Source: Alphaproteobacteria bacterium
GTDB lineage: Bacteria; Pseudomonadota; Alphaproteobacteria; Sneathiellales; Sneathiellaceae
NCBI GenBank assembly: GCA_006226265.1
Contig: SBHH01000309.1
Location: 1 to 5,868 of the forward strand
Direction of reading: 5' to 3'
DNA length: 5,868 nt
Under the pieces are notes generated by a model. The model did no database searches. It was not told the DNA's origin and saw only the letters and a list, made by a program, of their open reading frames with translations. Below, piece after piece: positions 1-5,868 of this stretch. Every line of letters starts with the position of its first letter. The first letter of the stretch is position 1. Both the position numbers and the translations under genes were made by a program.

Positions 1-9
1 AAACTGAAA

Positions 10-13
10 TAGG
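10..13 (+). promoter_or_regulatory. Weak candidate ribosome binding site for cobS
   Basis: TAGG lies five bases before the ATG at 19 and is the only Shine-Dalgarno-like sequence there. The alternative ATG at 70 has GAGGAG at 64-69, but it directly abuts the start codon, which is too close for normal initiation. The sequence therefore mildly favours the ATG at 19 without settling it. The same bases include an in-frame TAG (10-12) that could end an upstream plus-strand gene, but 18 bases are too few to say. Confidence 0.3.
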
Positions 14-18
14 CCGCC

Positions 19-837
19 ATGAGCGAGACGCCGGAACAGGACCCGAAAAAAGAACCGCAGACCGAGGAGATGAAAGCCTATCGGGGCGGCTGGGCCGAGG
101 ATTTTCTGGTCGCGCTCATGTTCCTGACGCGCCTTCCGCTCCGCCCGTCCTTCCACTTCGATATGAAATCGCTCGGGAAAGCTTCGCGCGCCTTTCCGCT
201 TGTGGGCGTCATCACCGGTGGCCTTGCGGGCACGCTTTTCCTTCTCTGTTATCTCGCGGGACTGCCGCCTCTCGTCTCCGCGCTTCTTGCGCTCGGCTCC
301 CAAGTCCTGCTCACCGGTGCGCTTCATGAAGATGCGATCGGCGATGTGGCGGACGGGTTCGGCGGCGGCGCGGACCGGGAAAAAAAACTCGCCATCATGC
401 GCGACAGCCGGGTCGGCAGCTATGCAGTGGTCGCGCTCATCCTGCTGATCGGAATCAAGGCGGCAACCATTGCCTCCTTTTCCGATCCGATCGGCATTTT
501 CGCCATCCTGATCACAGCGGCGGCGATCAGCCGGGGGATGATGGTCTGGGTCATGTATCTCCTGCCGCCTGCCCGCGTTGACGGCCTCGGTCATGGCGCG
601 GGACAGCCGGAACTGAACGCCCTTCTTCTCGCGACGCTCGTCATGATCCTGATCGCCATCGTCGCACTTGGCCCCATGGATGGCGCCGTCGCGCTTTTTG
701 CAGGTATCCTTGGCGCGGGTGCCATGGGCCTCATTGCGCGGCGACAGATCGGCGGGCAAACCGGCGATGTGCTGGGTGCGGCCCAGCAAATCAGCGAGGT
801 TTTCATCCTGCTCGCGCTTCTGATCGTCCGGGGCTGA
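19..837 (+). CDS. cobS: Adenosylcobinamide-GDP ribazoletransferase (cobalamin synthase) CobS
   Basis: This inner-membrane enzyme transfers the alpha-ribazole (phosphate) lower ligand onto adenosylcobinamide-GDP, releasing GMP, at the end of the cobalamin nucleotide-loop pathway. The 272-residue product has the family hallmarks in order: an FLTRLP segment at residues 35-40, an acidic motif around H103-E104-D105, D109 and D112-G113 followed by a glycine run, then MRDSRVGS at 127-134, and near the C-terminus GGQTGDVLGA at 245-254. Hydrophobic segments lie near 58-81, 84-101, 135-154, 158-182, 201-219, 222-239 and 259-270, as expected for a polytopic protein. Two points are odd. The usual HEDG appears as HEDA (A106), and the first 25 or so residues are a hydrophilic tail rich in Glu, Lys and Pro. 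An in-frame ATG at 70 would give 255 residues, nearer the roughly 250 usual for the family. It faces hrpB tail-to-tail with a 2-base gap. Identity is confident; the start is less so. Confidence 0.95.
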   Translation: MSETPEQDPKKEPQTEEMKAYRGGWAEDFLVALMFLTRLPLRPSFHFDMKSLGKASRAFPLVGVITGGLAGTLFLLCYLAGLPPLVSALLALGSQVLLTGALHEDAIGDVADGFGGGADREKKLAIMRDSRVGSYAVVALILLIGIKAATIASFSDPIGIFAILITAAAISRGMMVWVMYLLPPARVDGLGHGAGQPELNALLLATLVMILIAIVALGPMDGAVALFAGILGAGAMGLIARRQIGGQTGDVLGAAQQISEVFILLALLIVRG

Positions 838-839
838 TC

Positions 840-3341
840 CTATTTTCCGCGAGGTTTTGCCCGTGCCGTCGGCTCGGCCTGCATTGGATCGTCGGGCCAG
901 TAGTGTTTCGGATAGCGGCCCTTCATTTCCTTCTTCACTTCGGCATAGCTCGTCTGCCAGAAACGCCCCAGATCATCGGTGATTTGCATCGGCCGATGGG
1001 CGGGGGAGAGCAGATGCAGCGTGATGGCGACGCGCCCCAAGGCAAGGCGCGGCAGGCTCGACAGACCGAACATCTCCTGCAGGCGAACGGCGAGCACCGG
1101 GATTTCCGGATTGGCATAATCGATGCGGATATTGTTGCTGGTCGGCACCTGAAGGCTCGAAGGCGCTTCCCGCTCCAGCAGGGTGATTTGCGCGTGGGAT
1201 AGCTGATTTCTCAGAAGGTCCCGAAGCTTCAGTTTCTGCAAGGCCGCGTGGCTCTCTATCCCCGGAAGATAAGGCGCGAGCCAGTCTTCAAGCCTTTCAA
1301 GAAGCGCCTTTTCCGAAAAATCAGGCCAGTCCTCCTCCGGCATATGGGCCTTCGCGAAGGCCAGCCGTTCCCGGAACCGTCGGGCATCGTCATCTTCGAG
1401 TAAACCGAGACCCTTTCTTCGCACAAGATCGAGGAGCGCCGCCGCGACAGCCGCCGCGTCCGGCTTTGCAATCCGCTCGCTTTCAAGGACGAGTGCACCG
1501 AGTTTCCGCTCTTTAAGGCCAATGACGCGGCCCTTCTTCTCATCCCAGAAGACGCGCCGCTGCCAGATGAGTTCCGCTTCAAAATACTGTTCGATCTCGT
1601 CATGGGAAATGGCGGCGGCAAGACGGATTTCCGCTTCCCGCCCTCGTCCGTCAAGATCGGCGGCGACAAGATAAGGTTCGCCTGAAAGCGGGTCGTGACG
1701 GACAAGCGCCGCGCCGCGCCCGTTCGACAGGCGATATTGCGTCTCGCTATTTTCGCGCTTCTCGGCGATCCGGTCGGGATAGGCGAAGGCGAGCAATATG
1801 CCCGCCATTGCGACGTCCTCCGCGCCCTCTCCCCCTTTAATCCCAAGGCGGGTTTTCAAGTCGCGGCTTGTCCGGCGAACATGGGCGACGGCACCGGATT
1901 TATCGCTCGACCAGAGCCTTAATAGCCGGTCCTTCAGGTTGCTGTTGGGGTTATCGCGGTCCCGGGGCAGGATGTCCCGCTCCGACAGGATCGCGGCGAT
2001 GTCGCAAGCGAGCGCCTCCGCCTTCAATTCCTTTGCGCGGATCAGCATGGCGGCGAGACGCGAGGAGAGCGGCAGGCGCACCATCTCCCGCGCGCGCGCC
2101 GTGATTGCGCCTGCCGGATCGAGCGCGCCCAGGCTTTTGAGCAAGTCCCGCCCTTGCGCGACCGGGCCTGCGGGCGGCGGCGTGATCCAGTCGAGACTTT
2201 CCACATCCCGCGCGCCCCAGGCGGCAAGCTCCAGCACCAGCCCGGCTAGATCGGCGGAGGCGATTTCGGGCGGCGCAGCCTCGATCAGGCCACGATCTTC
2301 CGCCTGGGTCCAGAGACGATAGCAGATACCGGGGCCGAGGCGGCCCGCGCGGCCCCGCCGCTGATCGGCGGAGGCACGGGAAACCCGCCGGGTATCGAGG
2401 CGGGTCATCCCGCTGTTGGGATCGAAGACGGGATTGCGGGCAAGGCCTGCGTCAATAACGATTCGCACCCCTTCAATGGTGAGGCTCGTCTCCGCGATAT
2501 CGGTCGAGAGGACAATTTTTCGCGCGCCGCTCGCGTCCGGTGTGATGGCGCGGTCCTGCTCGGACTGGCTGAGATTGCCATAGAGCGGCAGGATGAGCGC
2601 GTCTTTCAACGCGGGCGATTTCTTCAAACTCTCCATCACCCGGGTAATCTCGCCCGCGCCCGGCAGGAAGACGAGAATATCGCCCGCTTCCTCCGATACG
2701 GCGGTCTCAACGGCGCGGGCCACCGTCGCTTCAATCCGGCCCGCCGGTGGCCGATCGAGGAAACGCGTCTCGACCGGGAACTGCCGTCCCTCGCTCCGGA
2801 CGACCGGCGGATTATCGAGATAAGTCGCGAGCGCCGCCATCTGCAAGGTCGCGGACATGACGAGAAGCTTCAGATCGTCGCGCAAGACATCCTGCACCTG
2901 CCGGATAAGGGCAAGGCCGAGATCGGTCTGCAGGCTTCGTTCATGAAACTCGTCGAAAATGACGATGGCGGTGTCGGCAAGCTCGGGATCCGACTGGATG
3001 CGGCGGGTCAGGATACCCTCCGTCACCACCTCGATCCGGGTCCGTGCCGAAACCTTGCTGTCCATGCGGACGCGATAGCCGACCGTCTCCCCCACCTCTT
3101 CGCCGAGCAGGGCAGCCATACGCCGGGCGGCGCTTCGGGCCGCAAGACGGCGGGGTTCCAGCATGACGATCTTTTTGCTCCCCGCAAGGCCCACCTCCAG
3201 CAAATAAAGCGGGATCAGGGTCGTCTTGCCCGCACCTGGCGCCGCCTCGACAATCAGGCTGTTGGCGGCTTCAAACTTCTCTTTAAGCTCCGGGAGAAGT
3301 CCGGCAACGGGAAGGCCGGTGGCGTTGAAATCAAGGCTCAT
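840..3341 (-). CDS. hrpB: ATP-dependent RNA helicase HrpB (DExH-box)
   Basis: This is a cytoplasmic NTP-dependent nucleic-acid helicase of the DEAH/HrpB group, whose cellular substrate is poorly defined. It is unrelated to the type III secretion protein of the same name. The 833 residues fit the usual length of just over 800. Helicase motifs run in order: Walker A APGAGKT at 34-40, motif Ia LEPRRLAARS at 61-70, DEFH at 130-133, SAT at 163-165, STDIAETSLTIEGV at 279-292 and QRRGRAGR at 327-334. A helical helicase-associated region follows (about 360-500), then the long HrpB-specific C-terminal part, with HRPMQITDDLGRFW at 782-795 and RYPKHYWPDDP at 809-819 near the end. All core catalytic motifs are intact, so it should be active. 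The ATG overlaps the stop of the upstream exporter gene by four bases and has a good Shine-Dalgarno sequence, which suggests co-transcription and translational coupling. The stop is TAG, two bases from the end of cobS. Confidence 0.96.
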   Translation of the reverse strand: MSLDFNATGLPVAGLLPELKEKFEAANSLIVEAAPGAGKTTLIPLYLLEVGLAGSKKIVMLEPRRLAARSAARRMAALLGEEVGETVGYRVRMDSKVSARTRIEVVTEGILTRRIQSDPELADTAIVIFDEFHERSLQTDLGLALIRQVQDVLRDDLKLLVMSATLQMAALATYLDNPPVVRSEGRQFPVETRFLDRPPAGRIEATVARAVETAVSEEAGDILVFLPGAGEITRVMESLKKSPALKDALILPLYGNLSQSEQDRAITPDASGARKIVLSTDIAETSLTIEGVRIVIDAGLARNPVFDPNSGMTRLDTRRVSRASADQRRGRAGRLGPGICYRLWTQAEDRGLIEAAPPEIASADLAGLVLELAAWGARDVESLDWITPPPAGPVAQGRDLLKSLGALDPAGAITARAREMVRLPLSSRLAAMLIRAKELKAEALACDIAAILSERDILPRDRDNPNSNLKDRLLRLWSSDKSGAVAHVRRTSRDLKTRLGIKGGEGAEDVAMAGILLAFAYPDRIAEKRENSETQYRLSNGRGAALVRHDPLSGEPYLVAADLDGRGREAEIRLAAAISHDEIEQYFEAELIWQRRVFWDEKKGRVIGLKERKLGALVLESERIAKPDAAAVAAALLDLVRRKGLGLLEDDDARRFRERLAFAKAHMPEEDWPDFSEKALLERLEDWLAPYLPGIESHAALQKLKLRDLLRNQLSHAQITLLEREAPSSLQVPTSNNIRIDYANPEIPVLAVRLQEMFGLSSLPRLALGRVAITLHLLSPAHRPMQITDDLGRFWQTSYAEVKKEMKGRYPKHYWPDDPMQAEPTARAKPRGK

Positions 3342-5428
3342 GCGCGAAGCCCCTTCCCGGCAAAAGCGCGCGCCAGCATCGGGAAGAGCGTGAGCGCGGC
3401 AAGACCGGCAAAGCCCGCGCCCAGGACAATCTCCCCGCCGAAACGCGCGGTCGGCGGAAAGCCCGACAGCACGAAAATAAGGAAGCCCGCCGCCGTAATC
3501 CCGCTCGCCGTCAGGATGCCGGATTTCTGCGCGGTGAGTGCCGCCTGCCAGCTTCCCTGCCGCCGCCAGGAAAGCGCGAGATGAATGAGCGCATCGACCG
3601 CGATGCCAAAGGCGACATTGGCGGCCGGCGCGGAAATGATATCGACGGGCACTTTTGCAAGCCCCGCAAAACCCAGTACAACGACAGGGATCAGTGCGGC
3701 CGTCGCCGTCATGGCGAGCGTCACGGGAAAGGACCGGCTGACCCAGAAGGCAATGCCCGCAAAAAGGCAGAGAAGCGCCGCCGTCCCGCTCAGCAGGCTG
3801 GAGGAGACGAGCGTCGCCAGCTGCGCCTGCAGCGCATAAACCCCGCCGATGAGCACCGGCTTGAAGCCCGCCGCCGCGACTTTTTCCTCCAGCCGGGAGA
3901 CGACCTCGGCGCGGGGAACATCGCGCCCCTCCTCCTTCATGCGGAGAAGGAAAAGGGTCTCCGTCCGGTCGTCATTCAGGAAATTTGCGGCGATCCGCTG
4001 ATTATAATCAAGGGACAAGAGGCTGATAATCTCCCGCCAGGGAAGCAGAAAGGCGAGCGGGAAATCATTCGCCTCCGCCATCAGGGCGGGGAGCGAGAGA
4101 ACCGTGCCGACAGAAGGATCGTCCCGAAGGCTCCGGTGCAGTTTCCACATGGCGTCATAGCCGACCGCATTATCGAGCCTGCCACCTTGAGTTCGCGCGA
4201 CGACAAGCTTCAGGGGGCTGCTGCCGCCGTTTTGATCGATGAAGGAAAGTCCCTCCCGGAGCTCCGATCCTTCCCCGAAATAGGAAAGAAGCCCGGGGTC
4301 CGTATTGAGCCGGAAGAGTCCCGGCACGGCGAGCGCCGCAATAATGAGACAGCCGAAACCCATCATCAAACGCTGAACTCCGGGCTTTGACGTTGCCGGA
4401 GTGATATCACGCCTCCCCCTCGGCCTCGCGAACAGGAGGAAAACGGGATAAAGCGCGAGGCCGCAAAGAAGCGTCGCGAACGCGCCCGCCATGCCGCCCG
4501 CCCCGAGCTCCCTCAAGGGCTCTGCCGCCACGAGCAGAAGGCTTGCGAAACCCAGAAGCGTCGTCACCATGCACCAGAAGGCGGCGGGCAAGGTCTTGCG
4601 AATAGCCAACCGGACCCGCTCCATTTCGTTATCGGCCTCGGTCCGGTGCCAGTTGGCGGTCAGGTAAATCGCCTGACTTTGGGTCAGGACAAAGACGATG
4701 AGAATGAGATTGGCGCTTAAAATCCCGACGGGCAAGGCGAATAATTGTAAGAGAAGCAGGGTCAGGAAGACCGCCGTGATGCCGCATCCTGCCGCGGCAA
4801 AGGCGATCAGCGGAGAGCGAAAGACGGCATAGAGCACCCCGAGGAACAGGAGAAGCGCAAGGCCGGAGAAGAGCGCCATGTCATGGATCAGGTTGCGGCG
4901 AATCTGCTCGGCAATATAGGGCGTCCCGGAAATGCGGATGTGGAACTTTTCAGGGTTGTCGAACAGCTTCGCCGCTGTCTCCACCTCTTCGATCATATCC
5001 GATGCGCCCGCCCCGTCCACAAAGGCGAGGATCAGGCTCGCCTTGTCATCCCGGCTGATGAGGAGCGGCCGCCAGAAAGGGCTTTTCGCGGCGGCGCGCA
5101 CATCCTCAGGGCCATTGGCCGCACTGATGACCCGGCTGATCCCCTTGATGCGCGCAAGGTCCTTTGTGAAGAGCGAAAGCTGCTCAAGATAGGGGGCCGC
5201 GTAGATATCATTGGAGGCAACGCTCAGAATCAGGAACTCATCCGCCGGAAATTCCTTATGGATGGCGGCTGAGCGGGCAAGCGCGGGATCGTTCGATCCG
5301 AAAAAGAAGTCGGGCGAGACTTTCGGATCGAGATGACCGAAGGCGATAAAGAGGCCGACAATCAAGGCCATAGCCCCAAGCGCGAGGGCGAGCAGCCGGT
5401 GGGTCGGATTTCGGAAATCAGCTTTCAT
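3338..5428 (-). CDS. MMPL/RND-superfamily transporter (12 membrane segments)
   Basis: This is an inner-membrane export protein of the MMPL / HAE-3-like branch of the RND superfamily. Relatives move lipids or hydrophobic compounds using the proton gradient; the substrate here is unknown. The 696 residues show the duplicated RND plan. Segment 1 is at about 11-30, followed by a periplasmic domain at 31-182. Segments 2-6 are near 183-203, 207-229, 233-256, 279-301 and 309-334, and segment 7 is at about 353-371. A second periplasmic domain spans 372-543, and segments 8-12 lie near 544-563, 567-590, 596-618, 637-658 and 664-688. The start of the second periplasmic domain (SYFGEGSELREGLSFID, 382-398) resembles this branch. 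The fourth segment of the second half carries GIAVDALIH with D612, a probable proton-relay residue; the first half has S251 at the equivalent place. At 696 residues it is shorter than the hopanoid transporter HpnN (about 860-880). It is first in a two-gene unit with hrpB, and no adaptor or outer-membrane partner is visible. Confidence 0.9.
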   Translation of the reverse strand: MKADFRNPTHRLLALALGAMALIVGLFIAFGHLDPKVSPDFFFGSNDPALARSAAIHKEFPADEFLILSVASNDIYAAPYLEQLSLFTKDLARIKGISRVISAANGPEDVRAAAKSPFWRPLLISRDDKASLILAFVDGAGASDMIEEVETAAKLFDNPEKFHIRISGTPYIAEQIRRNLIHDMALFSGLALLLFLGVLYAVFRSPLIAFAAAGCGITAVFLTLLLLQLFALPVGILSANLILIVFVLTQSQAIYLTANWHRTEADNEMERVRLAIRKTLPAAFWCMVTTLLGFASLLLVAAEPLRELGAGGMAGAFATLLCGLALYPVFLLFARPRGRRDITPATSKPGVQRLMMGFGCLIIAALAVPGLFRLNTDPGLLSYFGEGSELREGLSFIDQNGGSSPLKLVVARTQGGRLDNAVGYDAMWKLHRSLRDDPSVGTVLSLPALMAEANDFPLAFLLPWREIISLLSLDYNQRIAANFLNDDRTETLFLLRMKEEGRDVPRAEVVSRLEEKVAAAGFKPVLIGGVYALQAQLATLVSSSLLSGTAALLCLFAGIAFWVSRSFPVTLAMTATAALIPVVVLGFAGLAKVPVDIISAPAANVAFGIAVDALIHLALSWRRQGSWQAALTAQKSGILTASGITAAGFLIFVLSGFPPTARFGGEIVLGAGFAGLAALTLFPMLARAFAGKGLRA
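3350..3358 (-). promoter_or_regulatory. Ribosome binding site of hrpB inside the exporter gene
   Basis: On the minus strand GGGAAGGGG lies eight bases before the hrpB ATG, inside the last codons of the exporter gene. This purine run supports the ATG at 3341 as the true start. Together with the ATGA stop/start overlap at 3338-3341, it fits reinitiation or direct loading of ribosomes arriving from the exporter gene. Confidence 0.65.
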
Positions 5429-5529
5429 GGCATTCCCGCCCCGAAATGAGCAGATTACGCTTGATCTTTACGGGAAGCCGTGCGAATTCAGGCGCAGAAT
5501 TTCCGGATTTTCTGATATTAATTCCCGAC
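5429..5529. promoter_or_regulatory. Divergent intergenic region, presumed promoters for both flanking genes
   Basis: This is the only sizeable gap in the window, and it is clearly richer in A+T than its surroundings. It separates the minus-strand transporter-hrpB unit from the plus-strand acetyltransferase, so promoters in both directions are expected here by position. I could not find a well-matched -35/-10 pair. Fragments seen are TTGATC at 5461-5466 (plus), GATATT at 5514-5519 (plus), and TAATAT (5520-5515) and TAAAGA (5470-5465) on the minus strand. None has a convincing partner at normal spacing. The assignment rests on layout rather than on a motif. If the acetyltransferase starts at 5446 instead, the true gap shrinks to 17 bases. 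Confidence 0.45.
5434..5442 (-). promoter_or_regulatory. Ribosome binding site of the MMPL transporter gene
   Basis: On the minus strand the G-rich run GGGGCGGGA ends five bases before the ATG at 5428. It is Shine-Dalgarno-like, though not a perfect AGGAGG. A second ATG at 5433-5431 lies between them but is out of frame with the transporter. The protein starting at 5428 has a basic N-terminus leading straight into the first membrane segment, which supports this start. Confidence 0.5.
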
Positions 5530-5868
5530 ATGATCACCGACATCGAAAAGCACTCCCTCGCCGCAATCCCGGCGATTGATACCGAGATTTTTGACGGCTG
5601 GCACATCCGCCTTGCCGGGAACCATACACGCCGCGCCAATTCGGTCAATGTTCTCAAGCGGGGCCATCTGCCGCTTGGCCAGAAAATTCCCCATTGCGAG
5701 GAGATTTATGCCGGAAACCGGCAGCCCTGCCACTTCCGCCTGACGCCGCTGGCGGAGCCGGAACTGGAACCGCTTCTGGAGGCGCGGGGCTATTGCCGCT
5801 CCGGCGAGACGGAGGTGCGCATCTGCCCGCTTCATACGGCGGAAGCGGTGCGTGAGACTGACGCCGTC
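5530..5868 (+). CDS. GNAT-family N-acetyltransferase, N-terminal part (cut by window end)
   Basis: This is probably an acetyl-CoA-dependent N-acetyltransferase; its substrate is unknown. Only 113 residues are inside the window and the frame is still open at the last base. The diagnostic region is FDGWHIRLAGNHTRRANSVN at residues 21-40. It matches the 'GW-x-LR-x-A-x-G-x-T-x-RANSV' signature of N-terminal domains in a group of bacterial GNAT proteins, which includes the cg3035/Rv0428c-type enzymes. A later stretch, LEPLLEARGYCRSGETEVRI at 79-98, fits the usual GNAT helix-strand pattern before the substrate domain. The acetyl-CoA-binding motif would lie beyond the window. I chose the ATG at 5530 because it places the signature about 20 residues in, as is usual. 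The same frame is open upstream, with a TTG at 5461 and an ATG at 5446, and none of these has a clear Shine-Dalgarno sequence. It is divergent from the transporter gene, so it is not in that operon. Confidence 0.8.
   Translation, partial: MITDIEKHSLAAIPAIDTEIFDGWHIRLAGNHTRRANSVNVLKRGHLPLGQKIPHCEEIYAGNRQPCHFRLTPLAEPELEPLLEARGYCRSGETEVRICPLHTAEAVRETDAV

Noticed and set aside
1..18. Possible end of an upstream gene (TAG at 10-12) or a cobalamin riboswitch before cobS
   Set aside because: Only 18 bases are available, with no room for a riboswitch and too little frame to support a gene call.
1256..1846. Open frame of 196 codons on the minus strand inside hrpB in another frame
   Set aside because: The hrpB frame is intact through this region with family-consistent sequence, so this is a same-strand shadow rather than a frameshift remnant.
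2087..2100. Alternating CG run (possible Z-DNA or simple repeat)
   Set aside because: It is only about ten bases long, within hrpB codons for Ala and Arg, and unremarkable in GC-rich coding DNA.
2943..3584. Open frame of 213 codons on the plus strand crossing the hrpB/transporter junction
   Set aside because: It is opposite the hrpB motif region and the transporter C-terminus, its product shows no family features, and it is explained by codon bias.
3581..4390. Open frame of 269 codons on the plus strand, antisense to the transporter gene
   Set aside because: Its product is highly charged with no recognisable fold or membrane pattern, and it lies wholly opposite a well-supported transporter gene. 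Long antisense frames are expected from GC-rich codon bias.
5418..5835. Two minus-strand open frames (79 and 105 codons) covering the intergenic gap and the acetyltransferase
   Set aside because: They oppose the acetyltransferase, which carries a recognisable GNAT signature. Neither product looks like a known family, and neither is in frame with the transporter.

Overview
The window is GC-rich by eye and almost fully coding. Compact gene packing, codon choice and protein style point to an alphaproteobacterium; I cannot name the genus. No mobile element, CRISPR array, tRNA, rRNA or recognisable riboswitch is visible. It looks like ordinary chromosome.

Layout, left to right: (1) positions 19-837, plus strand, cobS, the enzyme that joins the lower ligand to the corrinoid in cobalamin assembly. 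(2) 840-3341, minus strand, hrpB, a DExH-box ATP-dependent helicase, tail-to-tail with cobS and only 2 bases apart. (3) 3338-5428, minus strand, a 12-segment MMPL/RND-superfamily exporter. Its stop codon overlaps the hrpB start (ATGA), so transcription runs exporter then helicase. (4) A gap of about 100 bases, the only sizeable non-coding stretch, which should hold the promoters for the divergent genes on each side. (5) From 5530 to the window end, plus strand, the N-terminal part of a GNAT-type acetyltransferase, cut off by the window edge.

The genes form three transcriptional pieces: cobS (probably with genes left of the window), the exporter-hrpB pair, and the acetyltransferase. No pathway obviously links them. 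The exporter-helicase overlap is physical coupling, but I see no sign of a shared biochemical job. I found no convincing undescribed system. The points most worth a second look are the asymmetric loss of the transmembrane proton-relay aspartate in the exporter, the exporter-helicase coupling, the CobS motif substitution, and uncertain start sites for cobS and the acetyltransferase.
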